A stretch of DNA of 64,000 nucleotides from an uncultured Christensenella sp. (GCA_910579585.1 CAJTVA010000003.1:1-64000); one strand, 5' to 3'. Positions 44,262-52,739 are shown, counted from the first letter of the stretch. Numbers and translations: made by a program. Notes: a model not told the origin generated them from the letters alone.

Positions 44262-45984
44262 TGTCTTTGATATAATTTACAATTTGTTCGGCGCTTACAC
44301 CGCGCTCTTTCATAAGCTCAGCAACACCGCCCTGCGGAATAAACTCGTCGGGATATGCGAAATTTTTGATAATTTTACGATTACCCCCCATATATGCCGC
44401 AATTAACGAGCCGAAACCGCCTATTAAGACGTTATCTTCGACCGTAAGAACGTACTCCTCTTCAAGACTGTCGAGAGTTTCCGTATCAAGCGGTTTAACG
44501 AAGCGTGCGTTGATTAAAGTTACGTTAATTCCCGCCCTTCTAAGCTCGTTGACCCCCATATATGCTTGAGTTAACGCTCTTTCACCGCAGGCAAGCACCG
44601 CGTACTTGCCGTCGCCCCTTTCAAGCGTTTCCCACTTTCCCGCAACGATTTTTTCGCACTTACCGAACGCTCTTTTGCCGTCGCGCGGGTAGCGGATAGC
44701 AAGCGGTGCGTCGAAGTCTGCGCTGAACTCTATCATTTTTTCGAACTCCGTCAAGTCCTTGGGTACCGCCACGGTCAGTTTTGGGATAAGGCTTAAAAAG
44801 GACAAGTCGAAAACACCCTGATGGGTTTCCCCGTCCGCGCCTGAAATTCCCGCGCGGTCTACGCATAAGGTTACGGGCAAATTCTGCCCGCAGATATCAA
44901 TTAAAATTTCGTCAAAAGAACGCTGTAAAAACGTTGAGTAGACTGCGTAATAGGGCTTTAACCCCTCCGTTGCCATAGACGCACAGAGAATTGTGGCGTG
45001 CTCTTCGCAGATACCGACGTCAACCGAACGCTCCGGGTATTTTTCGAAAAACTCAGAAAGACCGAGGCTCGAAGTCATTGCGGCGGTTACTGCAACTATC
45101 TTTTTATTCTTTTCGGCAAGGCGGACAAGTGTTTTGCCTAAAACGTCGGAATACTCTTCCCTTTCGGCGGGCGCTCCGCCGTTCGAGATGCCGTGAGTAG
45201 CTTCGGGGTCTTCTTCACAGAAAGTGTAACCTTTGCCTTTTTTTGTAAGGATATGTAATATAACAGACTCCGTTTTAAGTCGCGCCTTGACCTCAGTAAG
45301 CTTTCCTATAAGCGTTTCCAAATCGTTGCCGTCGTAAACGCCATCGTAGCCGAAACCGAATCTTTCGAAAATCTTTCCGTGGCGCTCGACCTTAGATTTG
45401 TGAGCCATATCCTCGCTTAAAATTTCAAGGTATTCGTGCATACTGCCCACTGTCGGGGCAATTGACATACCGTTGTCATTTAAAATAAGCAGAATTTTGG
45501 AATTCAAAAGGCGCAGGCTATTAAAAGCCTCGTAAATAAGCCCGTTATTGAAAGAGCCGTCGCCAATCACGGCTATAACGTTGAAGTCCTCGCCCTTTAT
45601 ATCCCGCGCTTTTGCAATGCCCAAAGCAGCGGAAACAGAAGTTCCTGCATGACCGGTATCATAGCAGTCGTAAGGGCTCTCTTCGCGTTTGGGGAAGCCC
45701 GAAACACCGCCTTTCTGCCTTAAGGTGCAGAAGTTTTTATATCTGCCTGTAAGGAGTTTGTGTGTGTAGCACTGATGCCCGACGTCAAAAACGAGCTTAT
45801 CTTCAGGAAAGTCGAAAACGTAGTGCAAAGCTACTGTTAACTCGACCGTGCCGAGGTTGGAAGAAAGGTGACCGCCGTTTTTCAAAACGGTTGAGGTTAT
45901 TACCTCCCTAGCCTCTTCACACAAAGCGATAAGCTCTTTTAAAGTCATATTTTTAAGTTTTGCCGCGGTTATGTTTTCAAGCAT
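44248..45984 (-). CDS. dxs: 1-deoxy-D-xylulose-5-phosphate synthase
   Basis: A 578-residue thiamine-diphosphate enzyme that starts the MEP isoprenoid pathway from pyruvate and glyceraldehyde 3-phosphate. Seen are FDVGHQCYTHKLLTGR, GDGSFNNGLIYEAFN (thiamine site), EEHATILCASM and DRAGISGADGETHQG. It is about 40 residues shorter than most and reads EEH where EQH is common. The start overlaps oapA (TAATG) with the ribosome binding site GGAGAGG inside oapA. Together with ispA it gives the isoprenoid genes that flank the OLE RNA. Confidence 0.94.
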   Translation of the reverse strand: MLENITAAKLKNMTLKELIALCEEAREVITSTVLKNGGHLSSNLGTVELTVALHYVFDFPEDKLVFDVGHQCYTHKLLTGRYKNFCTLRQKGGVSGFPKREESPYDCYDTGHAGTSVSAALGIAKARDIKGEDFNVIAVIGDGSFNNGLIYEAFNSLRLLNSKILLILNDNGMSIAPTVGSMHEYLEILSEDMAHKSKVERHGKIFERFGFGYDGVYDGNDLETLIGKLTEVKARLKTESVILHILTKKGKGYTFCEEDPEATHGISNGGAPAEREEYSDVLGKTLVRLAEKNKKIVAVTAAMTSSLGLSEFFEKYPERSVDVGICEEHATILCASMATEGLKPYYAVYSTFLQRSFDEILIDICGQNLPVTLCVDRAGISGADGETHQGVFDLSFLSLIPKLTVAVPKDLTEFEKMIEFSADFDAPLAIRYPRDGKRAFGKCEKIVAGKWETLERGDGKYAVLACGERALTQAYMGVNELRRAGINVTLINARFVKPLDTETLDSLEEEYVLTVEDNVLIGGFGSLIAAYMGGNRKIIKNFAYPDEFIPQGGVAELMKERGVSAEQIVNYIKDNENR

Positions 45985-46664
45985 TACCTCTCCTTTTTAA
46001 AGGCGGTAGTAAATTTGGCGAAGCCAAAAACTATCTGCTTGTTGAATCTGACGGCGAAATGCTTGAAAATCGCTTTGCCGCCGACCGTTAGCGCGCCGAT
46101 TGCCGCGCTTATGCCTATTGACGCTATTAACTGACCCGTAGTGCCCGCAACCGCAACGTGCGCAACGAGCGCTGCGCCCGCAGCACCGCTGACGATGCCG
46201 CAAATGTCGCCTATGACGTCCGCAAAGATACTTGAAAGTTTGGTTGCGTTACGGCAGAACGATACTGCGCGCTTTGCTCCCCTTATCTTGTTCGACGCCA
46301 TTGCGTGGAAAGCTTCCGGGCTGATTGACATAATTGCGTTTGCTAAAAGGTCGCAACCGATGTTTAAAACAAGCAACACGAAAAGCACTATCACGCAGAC
46401 GTAAGAAGGGCTGTCTTTAACCGAAATTTCTGTTAAAAAGCTGAAAATTACAGTCAGCGCAAACGATAAGAAAAATACGCTTATACCCCAGGTAAGCCAA
46501 GCGTTTTTATGCTTTTTCTTTGCTTTTTGCTTCTTTTTCTTGCGCGCGGTTTTAGACTGCTCTTCCGCAGTCGGCGCACTTTGTTCCGCCGTACTTTCCG
46601 CGTCTGACGGCGGCTTTTCGGCGTCGGTTACTTCCTGTAAAATCTGTTGTTCGTCGTTTTCCAT
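45984..46664 (-). CDS. oapA: OLE-associated membrane protein OapA
   Basis: A 226-residue membrane protein. Residues 1-38 are acidic and polar, residues 39-54 are a lysine/arginine cluster (RKKKKQKAKKKHKN), and then about four hydrophobic segments follow (about 57-76, 88-110, 145-170, 172-198). The basic block before the first helix fits contact with RNA at the inner face of the membrane. OapA is known as the membrane partner of OLE RNA, coded right after it and before dxs; this gene has the same place, 16 bases after the RNA terminator. Assignment rests on synteny, topology and charge rather than on a motif. Confidence 0.8.
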   Translation of the reverse strand: MENDEQQILQEVTDAEKPPSDAESTAEQSAPTAEEQSKTARKKKKQKAKKKHKNAWLTWGISVFFLSFALTVIFSFLTEISVKDSPSYVCVIVLFVLLVLNIGCDLLANAIMSISPEAFHAMASNKIRGAKRAVSFCRNATKLSSIFADVIGDICGIVSGAAGAALVAHVAVAGTTGQLIASIGISAAIGALTVGGKAIFKHFAVRFNKQIVFGFAKFTTAFKKER

Positions 46665-46670
46665 ACTTCT

Positions 46671-46702
46671 TTAAAAATAAATACGCACTTTTAAAGCGCG
46701 TA
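46671..46702 (-). terminator. Terminator hairpin after OLE RNA
   Basis: On the minus strand TACGCGCTTT and AAAGTGCGTA pair over about 8-9 bp (one G-U), followed by TTTATTTTT. It lies directly after the closing helix of the RNA and 16 bases before the oapA ATG, so oapA needs read-through past it. Confidence 0.7.
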
Positions 46703-47268
46703 AGTAATCAATATAGTGGTTTATATTAAATAAATTTTGCGGCTTAGGTTCGGTAGGATTTCCCCCGTTCCCACTTTCCGTCGCCGAGAAAGCAGTTTCC
46801 TTTTAAGGGAACGGATACATAAAGTATGACCGAATTACCACTTAGTCCACACCTTAATCTCTAATATAAAGACAGTCTAGAAGCTTTCCTTGACAATCAT
46901 CACTGAGCTAATCCTCTTTTGCAAAGAACAATTTCAAACAGCAATGGGCAAATTTCGCCCGGCCGGAACGAGCATTGCCGTTAATCTGTTATCCGCTGTC
47001 TTCACTCAAGGCAGGCTACTCTGTACCAAGCTTTCGCCTGATAGCAGGTGTAATCCGCAAAGCGTTGTGCATTGCGGCCTCCGCGGTAAATGGGTTGGGC
47101 TACGGTATGCCGTTACCTAGCTCCCATAAACCTTTACTCCCAGCATTCACCCACTTTTGGCAAAGCAAGCAAACACCAGAAACTTCATCGATATGCCCTT
47201 TAACGGTATTTTACCCCCGTCTTCGTTTCAGTGAAAATTGACTAGAATACTGCACCACTATACCGATT
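46703..47268 (-). ncRNA. ole: OLE RNA (Ornate Large Extremophilic RNA)
   Basis: About 570 bases (595 with its terminator) with no plausible minus-strand coding frame, between ispA and a lysine-rich membrane protein gene. The two ends pair: 47254-47265 with 46709-46720 form a 12-bp helix (10 Watson-Crick pairs and two G-U), so the RNA is closed on itself. Many further inner repeats can fold. It has its own consensus promoter and terminator. The gene order nusB-folD-ispA-RNA-oapA-dxs-tlyA-nadK-argR-recN-spoIVB matches the known OLE locus, where OLE RNA forms a membrane-bound complex with Oap proteins linked to stress tolerance. The length fits the class (about 600). Family membership rests on position, length and structure, not on a model search. 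Confidence 0.85.
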
Positions 47269-47274
47269 TATATT

Positions 47275-47303
47275 AGTATACTATATTTTTGAAAAAATGT
47301 CAA
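47275..47303 (-). promoter_or_regulatory. Dedicated promoter of OLE RNA
   Basis: TTGACA (47298-47303) and TATACT (47275-47280) on the minus strand with 17 bp between. The start site falls at about 47268, three bases before the 5' arm of the closing helix. It begins 8 bases after the ispA stop. Confidence 0.85.
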
Positions 47304-47310
47304 TATATTT

Positions 47311-48186
47311 TCAATTCTTTCGGTTTCTTACGTAATCTACAAGGCGGACGAGGAAATCTCTGTTCCCGTCTATACCCTCTAAAACGGCGCGGCAACGCTC
47401 GGCAAGAACGTCTGCGCGGAGTTTTGCTCCGTCAAGCCCGTACACGGCAACCGAGGTGAATTTACCCTCTTTACAGTCCTTTCCGATACTCTTCCCCAAA
47501 GACGCAAATTCCCCTTCAATGTCTAAAATATCGTCGGTAATCTGAAAAAGCGCGCCTAAATCTCTGCCGAACGCTTTAAGTTCTGAATAGCACCTGCCTC
47601 CGCCGAGAATCGCAGGTACGACCACGGGTGCGGTAAGAAGTTTGCCCGTCTTGTTCTCGTAAATAAAGTTCAACGTCGGCTCGTTAAAGCTTTTGTCGTT
47701 TTCGTGCAGGAGGTCGGCGGACTGACCCGCTATCATTCCGTATATACCCGCACAGTCGGAAATAAACTCCGCGGCAGAGATAAATTCGGTACCCTTTCTG
47801 CACTCTTTTAAGAGTATCGAGTATGCCGTATTCAAAAGCCCGTCACCCGCTAGCACTGCGTTACCCGTGCCGAAAACCTTGTGGTTAGAGGGTTTACCCC
47901 TGCGGAAATCGTCATCGTCCATTTCGGGCAGGTCGTCGTGAATTAAAGAATACGTGTGGATAAGCTCCGTCGCGAGGGCGAAGTTCATTACCTTTTTCCT
48001 TTCCACTCCGAGCAAATCAGCAGTTGCAAGGCATAAAACGGGGCGAATACGCTTGCCGCCTATTTCCAAACTGTATTTCAAACTGTCTTTTAAAATATCG
48101 GGGCGGCAATCGAGGTTATTGCAAAAATCCTGCAAAACCGCATTGAATTCATTGAGATATGCTCCGTATTTTTCGTTAAAGTCCAA
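47311..48186 (-). CDS. ispA: Farnesyl/geranyl diphosphate synthase
   Basis: A 291-residue short-chain prenyl diphosphate synthase. The two aspartate-rich motifs are LIHDDLPEMDDDDFRRGK (first) and FQITDDILDIEG (second), which bind the diphosphates through magnesium. It makes the C15 (or C10) precursor for quinone and undecaprenyl carriers. It overlaps folD by 11 bases. It is directly upstream of the OLE RNA gene. Confidence 0.95.
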   Translation of the reverse strand: MDFNEKYGAYLNEFNAVLQDFCNNLDCRPDILKDSLKYSLEIGGKRIRPVLCLATADLLGVERKKVMNFALATELIHTYSLIHDDLPEMDDDDFRRGKPSNHKVFGTGNAVLAGDGLLNTAYSILLKECRKGTEFISAAEFISDCAGIYGMIAGQSADLLHENDKSFNEPTLNFIYENKTGKLLTAPVVVPAILGGGRCYSELKAFGRDLGALFQITDDILDIEGEFASLGKSIGKDCKEGKFTSVAVYGLDGAKLRADVLAERCRAVLEGIDGNRDFLVRLVDYVRNRKN

Positions 48187-49033
48187 CTTTTCTCCTTATC
48201 GCCGCCTGCAACGTGTTATACATAAGCATCGTTATAGTCATAGGCCCCACACCGCCGGGAACGGGCGTAATATAAGAACATTTATCCTTTACCGCTTCGA
48301 AATCAACGTCACCGCAGAGTTTGCCGTTTTCGTCACGGTTCATTCCGACGTCGATTACCGTTGCTCCGTCTTTAACCATATCCGCCGTAATAAACTTAGC
48401 CCTGCCTATTGCGGCGACTAAAATATCTGCGGAAAGGCACTCATTTTTAAGGTTTTCGGTCTTGCTGTGGCAAACCGTGACGGTAGCGTCCGCGTTTAAA
48501 AGAAGCATTGCCATAGGCTTGCCGACTATATTCGACCTGCCCACTACAACCGCCCTTTTGCCGCGGGTTTGAACGCCGTAGCGTTCAAGCATCTTCATAA
48601 CGCCGTTGGGGGTGCAAGCGACAAGGCAGTCCTTGCCCGTTAAAAGTTTGCCCGTATTTTCATCGGAAAAACCGTCAACGTCCTTTTCGGCGGGGATAAG
48701 CTTCAATATTTTATCTGCGTTAAGGTGCTTGGGCAACGGCAACTGAACCAAAATTCCGTCCACGTTTTTATCGGCGGAAAGCCCGTTTATAAGTTTTTCG
48801 ACCTCGGTTTCAGCACTGTCGGCGGGAAGTCGGTACGAAAAAGATTTTATACCGACCTCTTCGCACGCTTTTATCTTGTTACGGACGTAAACCTGCGACG
48901 CGGGGTCGTCGCCCACAAGCACGACAGCAAGACCTATCTCCCGTCCGTTTTTTCGCGTGAACCCGTCAACGCCGCTTTTTATTTCAACACGCATTTCCTG
49001 CGCAAGTTTTTTTCCGTCAATCAAGGCGTACAT
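48176..49033 (-). CDS. folD: Bifunctional methylenetetrahydrofolate dehydrogenase/cyclohydrolase
   Basis: A 285-residue FolD of one-carbon metabolism. The catalytic lysine lies in YVRNKIKACEEVGI, the substrate block is GILVQLPLPKH, NADP binding is VVVGRSNIVGKPMA and the end reads TPVPGGVGPMTI. The start overlaps the nusB stop (TAATG). xseA and xseB, which often lie between folD and ispA, are absent. Confidence 0.97.
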   Translation of the reverse strand: MYALIDGKKLAQEMRVEIKSGVDGFTRKNGREIGLAVVLVGDDPASQVYVRNKIKACEEVGIKSFSYRLPADSAETEVEKLINGLSADKNVDGILVQLPLPKHLNADKILKLIPAEKDVDGFSDENTGKLLTGKDCLVACTPNGVMKMLERYGVQTRGKRAVVVGRSNIVGKPMAMLLLNADATVTVCHSKTENLKNECLSADILVAAIGRAKFITADMVKDGATVIDVGMNRDENGKLCGDVDFEAVKDKCSYITPVPGGVGPMTITMLMYNTLQAAIRRKVGL

Positions 49034-49416
49034 TAAACCTTTTTAACCCCCGATAAGATACCGCTTATAAACGACGCGCTCTTTTCCGAAGAATATTTGG
49101 AAGCGATATTCGCCGCTTCGTTCACAGACACGGCGAAAGGAATATCGTCCATATGTAAGATTTCCGCAAGGGCGATTAAAAGAATACTTTTATCCGCGGG
49201 GAAAAGTCGCGACTCAGGAAAAGCGCGGGAACGTTCGTCCAAAATTTGCGTAAAGTCGGTTTCGTGCTCTTCTACGAGCGACAAAACCCTTTCGCAATAT
49301 TCCACGTCGTCTTTATTAAGGTTTTTATACATCGCGGTTTTCAGTCCTTTTTCCGCTTCGCCGAACCGCGAAGCAAAGACAATCTGAAACGCGACTTCCC
49401 TTGCTTTTGCTCTCAT
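49033..49416 (-). CDS. nusB: Transcription antitermination factor NusB
   Basis: A 127-residue NusB, which binds boxA RNA with NusE in rRNA antitermination. It starts MRAKAREVAFQIVFA and ends with the helix FAVSVNEAANIASKYSSEKS and ISGILSGV, both typical. GGGAG lies 6 bases before the ATG. It heads the nusB-folD-ispA unit. Confidence 0.92.
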   Translation of the reverse strand: MRAKAREVAFQIVFASRFGEAEKGLKTAMYKNLNKDDVEYCERVLSLVEEHETDFTQILDERSRAFPESRLFPADKSILLIALAEILHMDDIPFAVSVNEAANIASKYSSEKSASFISGILSGVKKV

Positions 49417-49454
49417 AAAACTCCCTCTCGCAAAAATTTTGCCGTAAAACGCTA

Positions 49455-49484
49455 TTAATCCCTTAAATTTCTTTAAGGGATTAA
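49455..49484 (-). terminator. Hairpin between asp23 gene and nusB
   Basis: TTAATCCCTTAAA and TTTAAGGGATTAA form a perfect 13-bp inverted repeat. The T run after it is weak, so termination of the asp23 transcript may be partial. Confidence 0.55.
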
Positions 49485-49494
49485 CGGCCGATTA

Positions 49495-49830
49495 TTAAAT
49501 TGCTGCTCCGTCAGTGAAATTTACGTCCTGAATATGAACGTCGATTTTGGCAACCTTGTACTTCGTCATCGATTCCACGTTGTGCTTTATCGACTGCTGA
49601 ATTTTGAACGCAAGCGACGAAACGTTGCAGTTGCTGTCAACCTTTACGCTGATGTCGGCAACTATGCCCTGTTTTTCGAAGTTGAGTTTTACGCCCTTGT
49701 TTTTATTGTTGAGAAGGGACACCCCCTCGACTTCGTTTATCGCAAGCGCAACGATTCCGCTGACTATATTCGGATTATAGGTTATTTTACCCTTCTGCGT
49801 AGTAGTCGGGTCGTGCCTCATATGCGCCAT
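49495..49830 (-). CDS. Asp23/Gls24 family envelope protein
   Basis: A 111-residue Asp23/Gls24 protein (YqhY-like). The family pattern is visible from YNPNIVSGIVALAINEVEGV to VDSNCNVSSLAFKIQQSIKH. YqhY lies next to accBC and nusB in Firmicutes and affects acetyl-CoA carboxylase in Bacillus; here acc genes are absent but nusB is next. AAGGAG lies 8 bases before the ATG. Confidence 0.92.
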   Translation of the reverse strand: MAHMRHDPTTTQKGKITYNPNIVSGIVALAINEVEGVSLLNNKNKGVKLNFEKQGIVADISVKVDSNCNVSSLAFKIQQSIKHNVESMTKYKVAKIDVHIQDVNFTDGAAI

Positions 49831-49898
49831 AAAATTTCTCCTTTCAGTTAGTATAACACATATTTAAATATTTTGCAACTAACTTTGGGCGAATTTAG

Positions 49899-50390
49899 TT
49901 AAACCTGAGAATATACGGGCAGAATTATTATGCTACCGGGGTCGGTGCCGACTTCTTCGACAAGCATAGTATAAATTGTAAGCGCGGTGTTATAGTCAAG
50001 CTCGTTAGCGTTGATGAAAACGTTTACGTTGTCGGAATTCATTCCGATGGATACAACTGCGTCGGAGAAGCCACGGGATTTAATGAGGGTTTCGAGAAGA
50101 AGCTCGTTTTCCATCATTTCGACTATTTTCATTTTGAGAGCAACCGCTTCCTGATGCTTTTCGCTGCCTTCTTCGTAAGTTGCGATTACGCTGTCAAGCT
50201 GCAAAAGCTCTTCGCTTCTCGTCGTAGACCGTTCGGCACGGAACGTCGTGAAGTAGTTTGACGTAGCCAACGTCTGTTGCGAATCGCCCGAAGCGAAAAC
50301 GTTGGTTGCGAGCAGTACGTTCAAAACTGCGGTAACCGCAAGCAAGAACACGAGGGAGGACATAATGATGATTTTTTTCTTTTTAGACAT
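49899..50390 (-). CDS. spoIIIAH: Stage III sporulation protein AH
   Basis: A 163-residue SpoIIIAH with an N-terminal membrane helix (residues 8-30) and a C-terminal ring-building domain that meets SpoIIQ across the space between mother cell and forespore. The blocks ALKMKIVEMMENELLLETLIK and IINPVY-like end (IIILPVYSQV) fit. It is the last gene of the operon. AAGGAG precedes the ATG. Confidence 0.93.
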   Translation of the reverse strand: MSKKKKIIIMSSLVFLLAVTAVLNVLLATNVFASGDSQQTLATSNYFTTFRAERSTTRSEELLQLDSVIATYEEGSEKHQEAVALKMKIVEMMENELLLETLIKSRGFSDAVVSIGMNSDNVNVFINANELDYNTALTIYTMLVEEVGTDPGSIIILPVYSQV

Positions 50391-50400
50391 AAATTTCTCC

Positions 50401-50757
50401 TTAATTATTCATTGAATATATTGCTATTAAATTTTTATCTATATTTAACGCCGTAGACACCGCGTTTAATATATTGTTTCTGGTCATAATGTTGTTTGCG
50501 CCCTCGCAAACTATTACGACGCCTTTTATACCGTCGGTGCTTTCGTTTATCATAACGTCGGTTGCGCCGACGCCCTCAATCGAACTGAGTATCCCTGTAA
50601 GCTTTACTTCGGTTTCGCTTTTTGCCGTATCGCTGAAAGCGGGGGCTTTTTCGGTTGCTTTATTGATAAAGTATATCGTACCGACAAGAACGATTATCAG
50701 GATAACTACTATAATTATCTTTTTATTATCATTCACAAAGTTAAGAACTTTTCGCAT
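50401..50757 (-). CDS. spoIIIAG: Stage III sporulation protein AG (short form)
   Basis: A 118-residue SpoIIIAG. One membrane helix (about residues 12-31) and a ring-building fold (LTGILSSIEGVGATDVMI, VVIVCEGANNIMTRNNI). In Bacillus the protein has 229 residues, and a large insertion inside this fold forms the ring of the channel. Here residues 77-79 (TDG) connect the two halves directly, so the insertion is lacking. The start lies in the end of spoIIIAF (17-base overlap). Confidence 0.88.
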   Translation of the reverse strand: MRKVLNFVNDNKKIIIVVILIIVLVGTIYFINKATEKAPAFSDTAKSETEVKLTGILSSIEGVGATDVMINESTDGIKGVVIVCEGANNIMTRNNILNAVSTALNIDKNLIAIYSMNN

Positions 50758-51178
50758 ATACTGTTATATTTATATATTTGAGCCCATCCAAATATGCGTA
50801 AATTTCTTCAATTATTTTTTCATTATTTACATCTACGCATACCTCCACCTTTTTTACTTCAAACTGCCCGTCCTTATACCCCACGTCCACCGTACAGTCG
50901 GCGGCAACCTGAAACTTTTTTTCAAGAAGTAACCCGAGTTGCTCGCTCTGGTGGTCGGAGTAAACCGAACAGACGTATTCGTAATCGAAATAATCCCCGT
51001 CCAGCGCAGACGCGTCTTTTAACTTGAACAGTCCCGAAATAGGCTGAATAAGTGCGAATATACAGATTATCCGCATAACGAACGTTGCGCTTTTTTTGAG
51101 TTTTCCGTCGGGCAATATCAGCGATACGATAACCGATAAAAAAATTACGCCCGCCGCGGTAAGTAAGTAAACTTTCAT
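50741..51178 (-). CDS. spoIIIAF: Stage III sporulation protein AF
   Basis: A 145-residue SpoIIIAF with two N-terminal membrane helices (residues 3-22 and 32-50) and a C-terminal ring-building-like domain of about 90 residues. The block PDGKLKKSATFVMRIICIFALIQPI is trimmed here to its core KLKKSATFVMRII, which fits the family. Part of the channel between mother cell and forespore. ATGA overlap with spoIIIAE. Confidence 0.9.
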   Translation of the reverse strand: MKVYLLTAAGVIFLSVIVSLILPDGKLKKSATFVMRIICIFALIQPISGLFKLKDASALDGDYFDYEYVCSVYSDHQSEQLGLLLEKKFQVAADCTVDVGYKDGQFEVKKVEVCVDVNNEKIIEEIYAYLDGLKYINITVYAKSS

Positions 51179-52350
51179 ATGAAACTGTTTGCCGAGTTGA
51201 TTATCAGCATTATGACCAGCGCATACATAAACGCAACGGTCAAAAGCCCTGCGATAAAGTATTCTATATCTTTGGAAAGGTCAGATAAAAGCCCGTACAG
51301 CACGCTTTCGCCTATCGGCTGGACTATCGCGCCGACTATTTTCAGTATTATCGAAAACGAAATCAGGGTTATAACAGGCTGAATTATTTCAAACAGCAGA
51401 AGAATTATCCCGCATACCCCAACCGAACTTTTTATCAACAGTCCCGCCGACGAAAGCATATCGAACCCGCTCGAGAGGAAATTGCCGACGAGGGGAACGG
51501 AATTCGATACGACGTACTTTGTCGCTTTGAAAATTATTCCGTCAAACAGCGAACTAGCCGAGCTTTGAGCCGTTATAAATATACTGAATACGGTGACCGT
51601 TATGCCGATTATCCACTTCATCAGGCTTTTAAGAAGCGCCGTAACGCCCGAAAAAGACATCTGCGGGTTGAACTTCGACATAAAATTCAGCACCACTACG
51701 CCCACCGTCGCGGGAAATATAAAGCAACTGACTATCTCTACCGCCCCGCCCGAAAGGAACACCGCCGAGGGCTGATAAATTGCCGCTGAACTCGTTCCGC
51801 CGGTAAGCACGGTCAGGGTCGCAAGAATGGGCGTAAAAATCTCAATTTGCTTCTTTACGCCGTTTATGCAGTCGGTACACTCGCCGACGATGCCGATTAG
51901 CATAGAAGAAATAATTAAAATTATTAATGAATAGCAGGCGAGATAGACGATTTTCGAGGACGATTTGCCAAGAATACTTCCCTCCGCGGCGGATACGACC
52001 GCCGACAAAAGCGAAATTGCCGTAACCGTCGCGAACGCCGGAATAAGATTTATAACGTCCTTGAAGATTATCGAAAAAAGCTCGTTTAAAAATCCGCCGT
52101 ATTCAGTGCCGAGGTTGCCGTTGATAAGGTATTCGACTATCTCTTTTGCCGTACCGCCAAAATTGAAAAGGTAGTTGTCGCCGTTCTCGTCCAAATACTT
52201 CTGTAAATCGGACAAGTCCAAATCAGCCAGAAGTTTGGAAATGTTTTCGGTCAGCTCCTCCCGTCCGTCCTCCGCAAAGGCGGAAATTCCCGCGCAGGCG
52301 AGAAGTATTACTACGATAAGCAACAAAAAGGCGATAAAAATTTTTTTCAG
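51175..52350 (-). CDS. spoIIIAE: Stage III sporulation protein AE
   Basis: About 391 residues. After a signal peptide come about eight membrane helices, the largest membrane part of the SpoIIIA channel. The block CTDCINGVKKQIEIFTPILA and FLSGGAVEIVSCF are family-like. No ATG, GTG or TTG stands in the right place: the in-frame ATG at 52434 lies 88 bases inside spoIIIAD without a ribosome binding site. A CTG at 52350 overlaps the spoIIIAD stop (CTGA) and is followed at once by the signal peptide KKIFIAFLLLIVV, so a CTG start is my choice. Confidence 0.88.
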   Translation of the reverse strand: MKKIFIAFLLLIVVILLACAGISAFAEDGREELTENISKLLADLDLSDLQKYLDENGDNYLFNFGGTAKEIVEYLINGNLGTEYGGFLNELFSIIFKDVINLIPAFATVTAISLLSAVVSAAEGSILGKSSSKIVYLACYSLIILIISSMLIGIVGECTDCINGVKKQIEIFTPILATLTVLTGGTSSAAIYQPSAVFLSGGAVEIVSCFIFPATVGVVVLNFMSKFNPQMSFSGVTALLKSLMKWIIGITVTVFSIFITAQSSASSLFDGIIFKATKYVVSNSVPLVGNFLSSGFDMLSSAGLLIKSSVGVCGIILLLFEIIQPVITLISFSIILKIVGAIVQPIGESVLYGLLSDLSKDIEYFIAGLLTVAFMYALVIMLIINSANSFI

Positions 52351-52739
52351 GCAAGATTTATGAGCGACACGATTATTTTGTAAGTGCTTGAAAGGATAGG
52401 TATAGCCACCACGAATAAAATAATTTTTCCGCATAATACGAGCTTGTCCGCCACCCCCTCGAAGCCCAGCTCTTTGACGGAGCTTGCCGTAAGTTCTATA
52501 AGAAAACTTATACCCACTATCTTGAACACAGTGCGGATAATTTCGTTATCTATTCCCGTGCTTTGGGTGAAAGTTTTAAGGAATTCTATGCTCTCGGTCA
52601 GATAGTCGAAAGCATAGAGAAAGATTATTATTCCGCCTGCAGTAAGACACAGCGGAACGAGTTCGGATTTATGTTGTTTTAAAATGAAAGCGCTTATAGC
52701 CGTAACCACGGCGATACAGCAAAGACGGAAAACGTACAT
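52347..52739 (-). CDS. spoIIIAD: Stage III sporulation protein AD
   Basis: A 130-residue SpoIIIAD with about four membrane helices. The block FLIELTASSVKELGFEGVAD followed by LVLCGKIILFVVAIPI is typical. It overlaps spoIIIAC at its start (TGATG). Confidence 0.93.
   Translation of the reverse strand: MYVFRLCCIAVVTAISAFILKQHKSELVPLCLTAGGIIIFLYAFDYLTESIEFLKTFTQSTGIDNEIIRTVFKIVGISFLIELTASSVKELGFEGVADKLVLCGKIILFVVAIPILSSTYKIIVSLINLA

Noticed and set aside
46890..47241. Plus-strand open frames of 76 and 88 codons inside the OLE RNA region
   Set aside because: They overlap each other, have no ribosome binding site, no recognisable protein and lie antisense to a region with clear RNA structure and a minus-strand promoter.
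46703..47268. RNase P RNA, tmRNA or 6S RNA as identity of the large RNA
   Set aside because: The conserved RNase P core (GAGGAAAGTC), the tRNA-like ends with tag frame of tmRNA and the short open-bubble form of 6S are not seen; length and gene order fit OLE.
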